A DNA stretch of 64,000 bases. It comes from Chitinophaga barathri. GTDB taxonomy: Bacteria; Bacteroidota; Bacteroidia; Chitinophagales; Chitinophagaceae. Below are positions 8,701 to 16,656 of this stretch, piece after piece. Numbering within the stretch: the stretch's first letter is position 1; the number at the start of each line of letters is the position of its first letter. The stretch covers positions 124,001-188,000 of the forward strand of contig NZ_RMBX01000008.1 of the NCBI RefSeq assembly GCF_003807585.1. The letters are read 5' to 3'. A program made the translations under genes and the position numbers. The notes below the pieces were generated by a model. The model was not told where the DNA came from. It saw only the letters and a program-made list of their open reading frames with translations, and did no database searches.

Positions 8701-9131
8701 ACCCGAATGAAAACTACGCGTACCAGACCCTCGCGGTGAACATGCGTGGTTACAAACAGAATATCAAGAACGGTAACAACGTGATGCTGATGAATACGGA
8801 GCTTCGTTTCCCCGTGCTCACCACGCTCATGGACAAACCCATCAATTCCGCGTTCCTGCGCAATTTCCAGCTGATGGCCTTTATGGACATTGGTACGGCC
8901 TGGAACCAGAAGTTGTCTTTCAAAGACGCCAATTACACTACCTACACCAACCCCGAAGGGATCGTGGTGAGGATCAAGGAAGGTTTCCTCGGGCCATTTG
9001 TAGGCGGTTATGGTTTTGGCGCGAGAACGACTTTGCTGGGTTATTTCTTAAGGACGGATGCCGGCTGGCCGATGACGGGTTTCTTCAGAGGCAAACCGCA
9101 GCTGACCCTTGCAATGGGTGTTGACTTTTAA
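5760..9131 (+). CDS. TolB-like outer-membrane protein: pseudo-peptidase, beta-propeller and beta-barrel
   Basis: A 1123-residue secreted protein with a signal peptide ending near VQAQ (residue 25). Residues about 30-280 resemble the gluzincin 'peptidase MA-like' domain, but where such enzymes have HExxH this one reads GIARV, so it is probably inactive; the downstream NWFTDGFISYAAE helix is kept. Residues about 290-560 contain TolB/PD40-like propeller repeats (LLSAVKNGHTDIFTYSISNG, YDDLDPSF). The C-terminal 400 residues are rich in alternating aromatic beta-strands and end in Phe (GVDF), typical of an outer-membrane barrel. Annotators often call these 'translocation protein TolB', but no Tol genes are nearby. 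Function is unknown, probably a structural or sensing role at the outer membrane. A terminator follows. Confidence 0.75.
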   Translation: MNRFITRSFFYFLFLSIGTFHVQAQTNTVEFGQNRVQFKNFKWRFYTTRHFNTYFAQNGLELGKYVAQAAERELPQLEEFMEYTFRQKVNIVVYNNFGEFKQSNIGIGIDWQNTGGITKLVGNKLLVYFDGDHANLRRQIRQGIARVMLETLLFGEDIGEFAGNAVLIDFPNWFTDGFISYAAENWSAKLDEELKAVMASGKYTTFNQLAFDKPLLAGQAFWYYVESKYGKDAVPYLMYITRINRGLKKGFEQVLHMKPKDAMKDFMMYTTKRYQEDNRRRRQVTRGTGVISNEIGKRDYYRYQANPKNSMYAVVEYTKGLYKVKINLGWSTTKVLLKSGVKQLSSKLDPNYPLLAWNQKGNRLAIVYEHEGKTKLMIYDLVTKITIRQDLPQFDRVIDMKYFFEFDNSLLLSAVKNGHTDIFTYSISNGKTDQITNDVYDDLDPSFVAFPGKSGIIYASNRPGAKARNSDTVLPHNNYNIFLIDNWNKSSEKQISQLTNLAYGNARLPVQYNTTHFTFVSDANGINNRYAGFFKSERAGVDSLFFVGAEILHNPDKEELDSALAEYGSTAPDSVQAVAITNDSTYVFPVTNYQYGIKESRIAGDQGMVSEVVQVGDYKRLYKLKVDTNTLRRRNVTARPTRYRLAQMREDSLKLGLPSVYQKDTATKQNNFFQNEFGNEPADTSAPAELIATAPKEPPVLKTARLSNYKLKFSSDYLVAQLDNSVLMNRYQPYMGPPSSPIRLTDPVNGLVRIGISDLMEDYKFSGAFRIPLALDGTEYLFSFAYLKKRFDYKFSYYRKVDKGEVGYRDTSGAEYIYPIKNRTNIYQLEVRYPFDVVRSLRLFAGLRTDEMVVLANDEISLKEQNYKETNVLARLEYVHDNVLNPAINIYKGTRYKIYADLMSQIKSNRNTLFNEVTPKGKFTYNMGIDARHYVEIHRNFIWATRFAADLSWGTRKLIYFLGGVDNWLLTPDIYRNNVPNPNENYAYQTLAVNMRGYKQNIKNGNNVMLMNTELRFPVLTTLMDKPINSAFLRNFQLMAFMDIGTAWNQKLSFKDANYTTYTNPEGIVVRIKEGFLGPFVGGYGFGARTTLLGYFLRTDAGWPMTGFFRGKPQLTLAMGVDF

Positions 9132-9152
9132 TTAATTATTTTGCTGCCAATA

Positions 9153-9190
9153 AAAAAAGAGGCTGTTCCGATTAGGGCAGTCTCTTTTGT
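9153..9190 (+). terminator. Terminator of the TolB-like gene
   Basis: A-rich stretch, stem AAGAGGCTG / CAGTCTCTTT (one G-T pair) and a T-rich tail lie 22 bp past the stop codon. Confidence 0.7.
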
Positions 9191-9205
9191 TTAAAAGAGA
9201 TATCT

Positions 9206-9592
9206 ATGAAAAATTTTATACCGAAAGCTAAAGACGATCACGAAGCCACTGAAGTTTTAAGGACGATGGCATGGGAGGATATTTATCCTTATGCGGGAGA
9301 GTTGTTAACCTGGCTCCAGGATATGAACTGGCCGGTGGGCATAGAGGCTCGTGATATATTATTACCACATGTGGATAGCATCCAGGAGCACATTATAGAA
9401 ATTTTGAGAGGAAATGATGGGATGTGGAAGTATTGGATCCTATACTCTTTAATAGACTACGCAGACGAAACCCATATCGGGCCCGATCTGTTGCAGGAGA
9501 TAAAACGAATTGCCGGTGACCCTACGGAAGGAGATAAACGTGAAGAGATAGACGAGGCTGCAAAAGAAATCCTGGAGCGATTTTCAGCCTGA
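9206..9592 (+). CDS. DUF5071 domain-containing protein
   Basis: A 128-residue cytoplasmic, mostly helical protein. The opening IPKAKDDHEATEVL and the segment ELLTWLQDMNWPVG are the signature of DUF5071, a family of HEAT-like helical proteins with no known function that is often found with immunity or orphan contexts. Its stop codon is directly adjacent to the dgkA stop on the other strand, with no base between. It lies just after a terminator, and its codon use contains more A/T-ending codons than the genes around it, which hints at a different history. No toxin gene is next to it. Confidence 0.8.
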   Translation: MKNFIPKAKDDHEATEVLRTMAWEDIYPYAGELLTWLQDMNWPVGIEARDILLPHVDSIQEHIIEILRGNDGMWKYWILYSLIDYADETHIGPDLLQEIKRIAGDPTEGDKREEIDEAAKEILERFSA

Positions 9593-9952
9593 TCAAAGCG
9601 CCAGCAGCTTTGGCACAAACACAAACCCTCCCACGGCTATGGCCGTTATAGTTGCTGCCAGCACCGCACCCGCGGCTACATCCTTGATCCATTTCACCTG
9701 CGGGTGAATCTCCGGCTGTACATAATCCATGATCTTTTCGATAGCGGTATTGAGCATTTCCGCGAGCCAGACCATGCCGGTTACGATAGCCAGCAGCGCC
9801 CATTCTATAGCGGTGCACCGGAGCCAGGCGGCCAGTGCTATTACCAGCACGGTGGCAATGGCATGCATGCGCCCATTTGATTCGCTGCGCAGGAACAGGC
9901 CGAGGCCGTTCACCGCGTGGCGTATACCGAAGAAACGCTTTTGAGCAGACAT
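9593..9952 (-). CDS. dgkA: Diacylglycerol/undecaprenol kinase (DgkA family)
   Basis: A 119-residue integral membrane kinase with three transmembrane helices. The catalytic and metal-binding residues lie in AEMLNTAIEKIMD (E65, N68, E72) and in KDVAAGAVL (K90, D91). It phosphorylates diacylglycerol or, more likely in this kind of bacterium, undecaprenol for cell-wall lipid recycling. The distinction cannot be made from sequence alone. It is the last gene of a minus-strand run starting with the membrane protein at 10936 and the winged-helix regulator, 32 bp downstream of the regulator. Confidence 0.9.
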   Translation of the reverse strand: MSAQKRFFGIRHAVNGLGLFLRSESNGRMHAIATVLVIALAAWLRCTAIEWALLAIVTGMVWLAEMLNTAIEKIMDYVQPEIHPQVKWIKDVAAGAVLAATITAIAVGGFVFVPKLLAL

Positions 9953-9984
9953 AAGCCGTGTTTGGGTGAAAAAATGCGGGAACC

Positions 9985-10287
9985 TTATTGGTTAAATTTT
10001 ATCATGGCTTCCAATGCGGCGAGGTGGCCTTTGAAGGCTTTTTCGCCGGCTTTGGTGATGGAATAGGTCGTATTCGTTTTGCGCCCGATGAATCCCTTGT
10101 GCACTTTAATATAGGCATTCTCCTCCAGCGTGGAAAGGTGGGAGGCCAGGTTGCCATCCGTTACTTCCAGCAGTTCTTTGAGATCATTGAAGCTTACTTC
10201 TTCGTTCACGTTCACCATGAGCACGCTCATGACGCCCAGTCGGATGCGGCTTTCAAATACTTTGTTCAGGTTACCGATCGGATTCAT
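9985..10287 (-). CDS. Winged-helix transcriptional regulator (HTH_34 type)
   Basis: A 100-residue DNA-binding protein of the small MarR/ArsR-like winged-helix type. The helix-turn-helix lies at about residues 32-55 (FNDLKELLEVTDGNLASHLSTLEENAYI) and the wing is in GFIGRKTNTTYSITKAG. No ligand-binding domain is present. It starts 10 bp after the stop of the upstream membrane protein gene. Such regulator/membrane-protein pairs are common in Bacteroidota, and the regulator probably controls its own operon. The signal it senses is unknown. Confidence 0.88.
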   Translation of the reverse strand: MNPIGNLNKVFESRIRLGVMSVLMVNVNEEVSFNDLKELLEVTDGNLASHLSTLEENAYIKVHKGFIGRKTNTTYSITKAGEKAFKGHLAALEAMIKFNQ

Positions 10288-10297
10288 GCCATCAATT

Positions 10298-10936
10298 TTA
10301 AGCGGTGGGGTTTCTTTCGTACTTCCACCACATCAGGGCGCCGTAGAAAATATGCATGACCCCGAAGCCAAGTGCCCAGAAGAGCAGGCCGTTGTAGAGG
10401 TTAAACAATGCCAGTATACCAAGCGCCACTTCCACATACCCCAGGTATCGTATGTCCGTAACAGTATATTTACTGGCGTTTACCAGTCCCAGGCCGTAAA
10501 ACACGAGGCAGGCCGGGGCTACCAGGCCCGGGTAGCCGTTGTATAACAGGCCGAGTATAAAAAGCCCTCCTGCAAACAGCGGGATGGCAAGATTTATGAT
10601 CACTTTACGGGCGGAGGCGTCCCAGACACGCAGGCCCTGGGCCTGGGCTTTGCGCCAGGTGAAATAAAAGCCGGTGCCCAAAGCGGCGACCAGTACCGCG
10701 CCCGCGATCAGGAACAGCTGGAACGTGAGCACGCTGTCGCCGCTGTAAGATATAATTCCCCCGCCCCGGTTGGGAAGCACTTTTCCATCCAGGAGGTTCC
10801 AGGCAAAATAAGCGCCGATGAGCGCGCTGATACCCGCACCTACGCCGCCAAGGCCGCTGAGTGACATAAAGCGGGTGGAGCGCTCCATAATGCGCTTGAT
10901 ATCATGTAGGGAATCGAGGTGTTGTTGCTCGTTCAT
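10298..10936 (-). CDS. Multi-spanning membrane protein of unknown function (partner of winged-helix regulator)
   Basis: A 212-residue protein with a short hydrophilic N-terminal helix (MNEQQHLDSLHDIKRIMERS) and about six hydrophobic segments (GGVGAGISALIGAYFAWNLL, LTFQLFLIAGAVLVAALGTG, IPLFAGGLFILGLLYNG and others). No enzyme motif was recognised. It is the first gene of a probable operon with the winged-helix regulator and dgkA, and has a TAACTTTG -7 box 18 nt upstream of its ATG. The fixed pairing with the regulator suggests the protein is regulated by it or senses membrane state, but this is inference. Confidence 0.75.
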   Translation of the reverse strand: MNEQQHLDSLHDIKRIMERSTRFMSLSGLGGVGAGISALIGAYFAWNLLDGKVLPNRGGGIISYSGDSVLTFQLFLIAGAVLVAALGTGFYFTWRKAQAQGLRVWDASARKVIINLAIPLFAGGLFILGLLYNGYPGLVAPACLVFYGLGLVNASKYTVTDIRYLGYVEVALGILALFNLYNGLLFWALGFGVMHIFYGALMWWKYERNPTA

Positions 10937-10953
10937 AAAAGCACTTTGTGAAC

Positions 10954-10961
10954 CAAAGTTA
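10954..10961 (-). promoter_or_regulatory. -7 promoter box for membrane protein/regulator/dgkA operon (TAACTTTG)
   Basis: Exact TAnnTTTG match on the minus strand, 17 nt upstream of the ATG. The rest of the 313-bp gap (10937-11249) shows no gene. The plus-strand gene on its other side has only an imperfect box (CTAATTTG, 11234-11241). Confidence 0.5.
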
Positions 10962-11249
10962 TGTTTTTTAGGGAGAAAACTGGTATGATATTGTGTAGTA
11001 AAAAGGAGATGGGACGTTTATATGGTAAATGTGGCGGAGATAAGCGCACTAACCTGGTAGTAACCTAATCGCCCCGCCCGACGTTATAGGGGTACTGAAG
11101 CCGGCGTACGTCTTTAGTAGGTAACTATGCCAACATTTCCCATTATCCGGACATAACATCCCGGTAAACCGTAAAATATTGTTATAAAACTGTCCCATTT
11201 AACCACTGTTTCGCCTTATTAGGGCGAAAATATCTAATTTGCCTCATGT

Positions 11250-13760
11250 ATGACCGGCCGGAAACGAACCATAGCTTTAATTTTTTGCATCATCAGCTTC
11301 TTACCCATCAGCGCTCAATACAAGATCAGCGGTAAAGTAAAAGACGCGCATACCCAGGAACTGATCCCCTTTGCCACGCTTCAGTTTGTAGGCACCAATA
11401 CTGGTATGGTCACCGATGCAGAAGGTTCCTTTCTTTTCGAACTGCCTGCCATTCCCTCTGATTCGCTGATGGTAAGAGTAATGGGATACCAGCGCACCGT
11501 ACTTTTCGTGGACAAAAGCCTCAAAGAGCAGACACTCAATTTCGAGATCTCCCGCGGCGATGTCTCCCTCAAACAACACGAAGTAAAAGCCAACGTAAAC
11601 TTTGCCCTTATCCTCCTGCGGCATATCATCCGCCGAAAGCCGTACAACAACTACGACCGCCTCAGCAACTACCGCTATGAGATCTATAACAAACTGGAGC
11701 TGGATATCAAAAACCTCAATACCACCAAACTTTCCAGGAACCGTTTTACCAAACCGTTCTCTTTCATACTCCAGAATATTGACAGCACTTCGGAAACCAA
11801 ACCCTTCCTCCCGGTTTTCCTGACAGAAAGTATTTCAGATTATTATTTCCAGCGCAGCCCTAAAAAAACAAAAGAGATCATCAAGGCATCACGCACTTCA
11901 GGACTGGACAATGAAAGCGTCTCCAAGTTCCTGGGCGGCATGTACCAGAACATAAATATCTACGACAATAACATCCCCGTATTCGATAAAAGCTTCGCAA
12001 GCCCCATCAGCAGCAACGGCGCGCTGTATTACACCTACCGGATCACGGATACACAATATGTCAACCAGCAGCGTTTCATCAAGATGAACTTCCAGCCCCG
12101 CAGGAAAGGCGAGAATGCTTTCATCGGTGAGATGTGGGTGCAGGATTCCACTTACGCCATCCAGAAGATGACCATGTCCGTACCCGGGGATGCAAACATC
12201 AACTTCGTGCGGAAGATCAGCATGGTGCAGGAATATAAACCCTTCCCGGACAGCAGCGGCTGGTTCCTTGCCAAAGATAAGTTCGTTGTCGATTTCTGGA
12301 CGCCTGGCCTGAAACCAACCAAGACCATGGATTTCATCGGCCGCAAAACCACCACTTACGAAAAAGTAATGGTGAATGATACTTCCGTTACCAATCTCTT
12401 CACGGAGAAAAGATACCCTGAGAACATCGTGCTGACAGACAGCGCACGTTTCCGCTCGGAGTCCTTCTGGGACAGTACCCGCCACGAAGGCCTGACCAAA
12501 AACGAACAATCCATCTACAAAATGGTGGACACGCTGCAAAAGATGCCCCTGTTCCAGAAATACTCGAACACCATCCGCTTCCTGGCGACAGGTTACAAAC
12601 CGTTCGGCATGCTGGAATGGGGCCCATACTGGTACGTGTTTTCCCAGAACAGGCTGGAAGGTTTCAGAACACGTCTTGACCTGGGCACCACGCCCAAATT
12701 CGCCAAAGACCTTTACCTCAACGGGTACCTGGCATACGGCTTCACGGACCAGCACTTTAAAGGCAAAATGTCCGCACTCTGGCTGCTGAAACGCCACCCG
12801 CGCATGTACGTATACGGCTCGTTCATCCGCGACCTGGACAATGGCGCCAACTACTACGATGAAGTAGGCACTGACAACATCTTTTCTCTTGCTATCCGCA
12901 AACCGGGCGTACCGCAGAAGTTTATGCTGATCGATGAAAAACGCGCGGAGTTCTACAAAGAATATTTCTCCGGGTTCTCTCATCATCTTTCAGTGGTGCA
13001 CAAACAATTCATGCCTTTCGCACCTTTACCGACGGGCACCTTTTTCCCGCACAACGGCGATGGCCTGGACCCGCTCACCAATATGGAAGTAGCTGTAAAG
13101 CTCCGTTATGCATTCCGGGAAGAGTTCCTGGAAGGGAATTACTACCGCTACAGCCTCGGCAGCAAATTCCCTATCGTGGAAGTAAAATATTCCCTGGGCC
13201 TGAAAGGTGTGCTCAAAAGCAATTACAATTATCATAAAGCATCGTTCACTGTTTCCGATTACGTTAAAACGCCGCCTTTCGGGCACATCTACTATAACTT
13301 CTTCGCCGGCAAAATATTCAGCAATGGCGCCTTGCCATACACCATGCTGGAAATACACCCCGGCAATGAAATTTATTACTACAATAAATACGCCTTCAAC
13401 ATGATGAACCGTTACGAGTTCATCAGCGATCAATACGCCGGCTTCAATATCGAACATACCATCGGCAGCGGGATATTCAACTACATCCCCGGTGTGCGGA
13501 AGCTGAAGTTCCGCCAGTTCTGGACCGCCAAAGGCGTGATCGGTAAACTCAGCGAGGCGAACAAATCTCTCAACCTCACCGCCGGTTACCCTTTCAAAAC
13601 CCTGGAAGGTAGTCCCTACATTGAACTGGGCACCGGTGTGGAGAACATATTCAAGTTCCTCAGGGTCGATTTTGTGTGGAGGGTAGCGCCGAAACCCCTG
13701 CCTTTCGAGGCCTACGAAAGGAGATTCGGGATATTCGGCAGCTTCAAGTTACAATTCTAA
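11250..13760 (+). CDS. DUF5686 outer-membrane protein with carboxypeptidase-regulatory-like domain
   Basis: An 836-residue outer-membrane protein. A signal peptide ends near ISAQ (residue 23). Residues about 24-105 form a CarboxypepD_reg-like beta-sandwich (YKISGKVKDAHTQELIPFATL, GMVTDAEGSF, VRVMGYQ). The remainder is the DUF5686 region, with an LRHIIRRKPYNNYDRLSNYRYEIYNKLEL start and a C-terminal barrel ending in Phe (FKLQF). Members are Bacteroidota-specific and of unknown function. It stands alone, with the XRE regulator converging on it 19 bp downstream. The ATG at 11250 is only 9 nt past an imperfect -7 box, so the start or promoter may be slightly different. Confidence 0.85.
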   Translation: MTGRKRTIALIFCIISFLPISAQYKISGKVKDAHTQELIPFATLQFVGTNTGMVTDAEGSFLFELPAIPSDSLMVRVMGYQRTVLFVDKSLKEQTLNFEISRGDVSLKQHEVKANVNFALILLRHIIRRKPYNNYDRLSNYRYEIYNKLELDIKNLNTTKLSRNRFTKPFSFILQNIDSTSETKPFLPVFLTESISDYYFQRSPKKTKEIIKASRTSGLDNESVSKFLGGMYQNINIYDNNIPVFDKSFASPISSNGALYYTYRITDTQYVNQQRFIKMNFQPRRKGENAFIGEMWVQDSTYAIQKMTMSVPGDANINFVRKISMVQEYKPFPDSSGWFLAKDKFVVDFWTPGLKPTKTMDFIGRKTTTYEKVMVNDTSVTNLFTEKRYPENIVLTDSARFRSESFWDSTRHEGLTKNEQSIYKMVDTLQKMPLFQKYSNTIRFLATGYKPFGMLEWGPYWYVFSQNRLEGFRTRLDLGTTPKFAKDLYLNGYLAYGFTDQHFKGKMSALWLLKRHPRMYVYGSFIRDLDNGANYYDEVGTDNIFSLAIRKPGVPQKFMLIDEKRAEFYKEYFSGFSHHLSVVHKQFMPFAPLPTGTFFPHNGDGLDPLTNMEVAVKLRYAFREEFLEGNYYRYSLGSKFPIVEVKYSLGLKGVLKSNYNYHKASFTVSDYVKTPPFGHIYYNFFAGKIFSNGALPYTMLEIHPGNEIYYYNKYAFNMMNRYEFISDQYAGFNIEHTIGSGIFNYIPGVRKLKFRQFWTAKGVIGKLSEANKSLNLTAGYPFKTLEGSPYIELGTGVENIFKFLRVDFVWRVAPKPLPFEAYERRFGIFGSFKLQF

Positions 13761-13779
13761 ACAATGGATAAAAGGCCGG

Positions 13780-14208
13780 TCAACGGCGCAGCTCCAGCAA
13801 TTGCTGCTGTAAGTCCAGCTGCATCTGCATCATCTGCTGCATAGCTTTATTGCTACCCTGCAGCATCTGCTCCAGCTTCGAGAAGATCTCCTTGTAGTTC
13901 TTCAGTAATTCGTACAGCAAAATTTTGTCTTTCCTGAAATATTCAGCCAGCACCGCGAGGTCCTGCGTGGGCGGTTGCTGAGGACGGGAATACGGCGCAT
14001 CCCATTCCCCGAAGATCTCCGAATAATGTACCTCCAGGACTTCCGCGATGTCCATCCACCGGGCCAATGTAAGCCGCTTTACATCGCCCCGCTCAATATT
14101 GCCGTATGCCGTCGCACCGATCTTCAGCCTCGCTGCAACATACTCCTGCGTAAGATTCCTGGATTCCCTTAATCTGCGTATCCTCAGGCCAACATTTGTT
14201 TCATTCAT
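13780..14208 (-). CDS. XRE-family helix-turn-helix regulator with Q-rich coiled-coil tail
   Basis: A 142-residue DNA-binding protein. Residues about 8-65 are a Cro/CI-type HTH (LRIRRLRESRNLTQEYVAARL, YGNIERGDV). A linker rich in Pro follows, then a C-terminal helix from about residue 85 (LAEYFRKDKILLYELLKNYKEIF) running into a Met/Gln-rich stretch (QQMMQMQLDLQQQLLEL), probably a coiled-coil oligomerisation tail. There is no peptidase domain. The gene stands alone between DUF5686 and the vanZ-like gene. Its targets are unknown. Confidence 0.88.
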   Translation of the reverse strand: MNETNVGLRIRRLRESRNLTQEYVAARLKIGATAYGNIERGDVKRLTLARWMDIAEVLEVHYSEIFGEWDAPYSRPQQPPTQDLAVLAEYFRKDKILLYELLKNYKEIFSKLEQMLQGSNKAMQQMMQMQLDLQQQLLELRR

Positions 14209-14418
14209 GTGTCGTGGATGAGGCTAACAACCATCCATGCGAATAAAATTAGCGGAATGAAAAACCGCTTCCAAAAATTTGTATCCAATACTGAGATATT
14301 CTCTTCCCACGCTAAATGCCATCTCCATATTTCTAATGTTCGGATACAAAAAATGCAATCATGACGAGTGCACCGGTATTAAAATACATCCCGAACTGTC
14401 GTTATGAATCTTTATTGC

Positions 14419-14446
14419 AAAAAAAATGCGCCCTTCTCAAGGCGCA
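14419..14446 (-). terminator. Terminator of gcvH-vanZ transcript
   Basis: Perfect stem TGCGCC/GGCGCA (14427-14432, 14441-14446) followed on the minus strand by eight T. It lies 24 bp past the VanZ-like stop. The rest of the 262-bp gap up to the XRE start shows no gene. Confidence 0.8.
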
Positions 14447-14470
14447 AACATATCGTATCCGGACAATCGT

Positions 14471-14884
14471 TTATTTCAGGAACCGCTTCCCTATCCACGA
14501 AAATACCAGCGCTCCCGCCACTGCTCCCAATCCGTCCGCCAGCAGATCATACATGTCAAAGCTCCGGTTTGCCACCAGGTACCTCTGGATAAACTCGATG
14601 GCCAGCCCGTACAGCGTAACCATCACCACCAGCGAGAACAGCGACCAATTGCTGATCTCTCCTTTCTGTTTGTAATATCCGTAAGCCAGCAATAACACGG
14701 TAACGCCAAATAACAGGAAATGGACCACCTTGTCTATATGCAGCTTATCAAAAGCGGAAATCTGCGGAATAGCAGAGCCCGGAAGCGTGCATAAAAAAAG
14801 AATGAGGACGATCCACCCCATCGCTGGTAAATAATAACGGATCATCCTCATGCTTAGTTTATTGTTCGTATTAAGTTCATTCAT
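14471..14884 (-). CDS. VanZ-like membrane protein
   Basis: A 137-residue protein with four hydrophobic helices and the VanZ-family signature: LCTLPGSAIPQ after the first helix, DKVVHFLLFGVTVLLL, and the last helices with IEFIQRYLVANRSFDMYDLLADGLGAVAG. VanZ gives low-level teicoplanin resistance in enterococci, but stand-alone members are widespread and their role is unknown. It starts 3 bp after the gcvH stop and is clearly cotranscribed with it. Resistance should not be inferred from this similarity. Confidence 0.88.
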   Translation of the reverse strand: MNELNTNNKLSMRMIRYYLPAMGWIVLILFLCTLPGSAIPQISAFDKLHIDKVVHFLLFGVTVLLLAYGYYKQKGEISNWSLFSLVVMVTLYGLAIEFIQRYLVANRSFDMYDLLADGLGAVAGALVFSWIGKRFLK

Positions 14885-14887
14885 TGT

Positions 14888-15268
14888 TTATTCTCCTACT
14901 AACGCTTTGTAGTCGTCTGCGCTCAGCAGTGCGTCCACATCAGCGGGGTTGCTCACCTGGATCTTTACCATCCAGCCTTTGCCATAAGGATCTGTATTTA
15001 CCAGTTCAGGGCTGTTTTCCAGCGCCGCGTTCACTTCCTGTACAGTAGCTGCAACAGGCAGGAACAGATCGGACACGGTTTTAACCGCCTCTACCGTACC
15101 AAAGATCTCTTCGGCACCCAGGGATTTGCCCACTGTTGTGATGTCAACAAATACGATGTCGCCCAGCTCGCGCTGTGCAAATTCAGTAATGCCCACAGTA
15201 GCGGTGTTCCCTTCTAACAATACCCATTCGTGGTCTTTTGTGTAACGCAGTTGCGACGGAAAATTCAT
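14888..15268 (-). CDS. gcvH: Glycine cleavage system H protein
   Basis: The lipoyl carrier of the glycine cleavage system, which shuttles the methylamine intermediate between the P, T and L proteins. The 126-residue length is normal. The lipoyl-lysine is K63 in the motif GTVEAVKTVSDLF. The frame extends 13 codons upstream, but MNFPSQLRYTKDHEW is the family start. gcvT and gcvP are not in the window. It forms a two-gene operon with the VanZ-like gene, a linkage I recall from other Bacteroidota. Confidence 0.96.
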   Translation of the reverse strand: MNFPSQLRYTKDHEWVLLEGNTATVGITEFAQRELGDIVFVDITTVGKSLGAEEIFGTVEAVKTVSDLFLPVAATVQEVNAALENSPELVNTDPYGKGWMVKIQVSNPADVDALLSADDYKALVGE

Positions 15269-15355
15269 GTCAAGTTTGATTTTGAGCGGTAAAAATAAAG
15301 ATTGCACCCGGAATTATAAAAACTTCTTACCCCGGAATATGTTAAAGTTCAATGA

Positions 15356-16024
15356 TTAAAATAGCAGGAACTTCTTTTCCAGCCTGATTTTCATGCGTAC
15401 ATCCTGCAAAGGCCGGTTATTCCCGTCGGTTTTGACAGCCGCAATGCTGTCCACCACGTACAAACCGCTGATCACCTCGCCAAATACGGTGTAACCCTGG
15501 TCCAGGTGCGGGCTTCCGCCGATAGTTTTATATACTTCCCGCTGGTCTACCGGCAGTTTGCGCCCGCCCAGCCGGGTCTGCTCCAGCGTATCCAGCTGCC
15601 CGTCCGTGAACTTCTTACCCTGTACGATGTAAAACTGGCACCCGTCGCTGGCTTTAGCCGGATTGTTTTCCCCTTCCCGGGCGGCTGCCAATACGCCTTT
15701 TTTGTGATACAGATCCAGCCTGAACTCCGCGGGGATCGTATAACCTACCCCGCCATTGCCCAGCTGCGCCCCTTCCACAGCCCTTTTGGAATCAGGGTCG
15801 CCGCCCTGTACCATAAAGTTTTTGATCACCCGGTGAAAAAGCAGGCTGTCGTAGAAATGCCTTTTTACCAGTTTGATGAAATTGTTGCGGTGAAGCGGCG
15901 TCTGGTCGTACAATTTGATCACCATCGTGCCGTATTCCGTTATCACCTTCACTTTACGGTTGCGCTGCGCGCTGGCTGAAAAGGAAATAAGGATCAATAG
16001 TGCTGACAGGATTGTTTTCTGCAT
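15356..16024 (-). CDS. Secreted cyclophilin-type peptidyl-prolyl isomerase
   Basis: A 222-residue protein with a cleavable signal peptide (ending SASAQ, residue 19), so it acts in the periplasm or outside. It catalyses proline cis-trans isomerisation during protein folding. The cyclophilin core shows the active-site segment FHRVIKNFMVQGGDP (Arg, Phe and Gln of the catalytic site) and CQFYIVQG. An insertion between about residues 130 and 175 (GKKFTDGQLDTLEQTRLGGRKL) is longer than in the minimal cyclophilins and is typical of Bacteroidota members. The upstream 110-residue gene ends 43 bp before it. Confidence 0.93.
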   Translation of the reverse strand: MQKTILSALLILISFSASAQRNRKVKVITEYGTMVIKLYDQTPLHRNNFIKLVKRHFYDSLLFHRVIKNFMVQGGDPDSKRAVEGAQLGNGGVGYTIPAEFRLDLYHKKGVLAAAREGENNPAKASDGCQFYIVQGKKFTDGQLDTLEQTRLGGRKLPVDQREVYKTIGGSPHLDQGYTVFGEVISGLYVVDSIAAVKTDGNNRPLQDVRMKIRLEKKFLLF

Positions 16025-16067
16025 GTGGTATTCGGGTTAGGTGGTGCTACAGGGTTGATTTTGGGGC

Positions 16068-16400
16068 CTATTCTTCGAAATAAGCGATGATATGTTCTTT
16101 CAGGAACCTTTCCTGTTCTTCCATGCCCATTTTGGGAACGGGCTGTACTTCTTTGAAATGCGGCCATCCGTCCTTATCGCGGCCTTCCGGCTCAAAATAC
16201 CCGCTCTGGCTGAGCAATGAACATACGGCGATATGCATAAGGTCCTGTTTCTGTTCTTTTGTAAACTTGGTTTTGGCGCTGTTCAGCTCCTGTATACCGA
16301 TCAGCAGCAGCGTCGCCTCCATATTAGGCGTCTTACCGAAACGCTCCGTGAGCATTTCTTCTACTTTTTTCCATCTTTTATCGAAATCGTCCTGGTCCAT
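16068..16400 (-). CDS. Conserved small acidic protein of unknown function
   Basis: A 110-residue cytoplasmic protein, mostly helical, with no signal peptide or membrane segment. Its central part (PNMEATLLLIGIQELNSAKTKFTKEQKQDLMHIAVCSLLS) looks like a compact helical bundle. I recall similar proteins in other Bacteroidota but no function. The frame is open upstream, but MDQDDFDKRW at 16400 is the best start: the segment above it is basic and lies over the promoter. A TACATTTG -7 box lies 60 bp upstream. It probably shares a transcript with the cyclophilin gene. Confidence 0.7.
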   Translation of the reverse strand: MDQDDFDKRWKKVEEMLTERFGKTPNMEATLLLIGIQELNSAKTKFTKEQKQDLMHIAVCSLLSQSGYFEPEGRDKDGWPHFKEVQPVPKMGMEEQERFLKEHIIAYFEE

Positions 16401-16459
16401 CTGTTGGTTTTTATTGGTTTTCCGTTCGTGGCATACGGATTGCAGCCTCAAACGGACAA

Positions 16460-16467
16460 CAAATGTA
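16460..16467 (-). promoter_or_regulatory. -7 promoter box of the 110-residue gene/cyclophilin unit (TACATTTG)
   Basis: Exact TAnnTTTG match on the minus strand. The divergent 256-bp gap (16401-16656) otherwise contains no gene; the MoxR side has only an imperfect TATTTTAG at about 16629. Confidence 0.5.
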
Positions 16468-16656
16468 CGGTTTACACAAAAAATTGATGTAAATATCAAA
16501 CCGCTTTCTTAAATTGGAATTTTTTGTAAACCATATCTGCTTACCGGGGAAGCCGTTCAATAGCGTCTTTTAACAGCAATTTAACGGCGTTAACCCGCCA
16601 TGGCAGGAGGTTCAAACGAGTAAAACGCTATTTTAGCAGACTTGAAATGTAATTAC

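Noticed and set aside
9206..9592. DUF5071 gene as immunity protein of a toxin system
   Set aside because: No toxin, recombination-hotspot (Rhs) or secretion effector gene lies beside it; only family hearsay supports the idea.
14471..14884. Glycopeptide-resistance gene from VanZ similarity
   Set aside because: Stand-alone VanZ-like proteins are widespread and this one is in a gcvH operon without other van genes; Gram-negative cells are not a target for these drugs.
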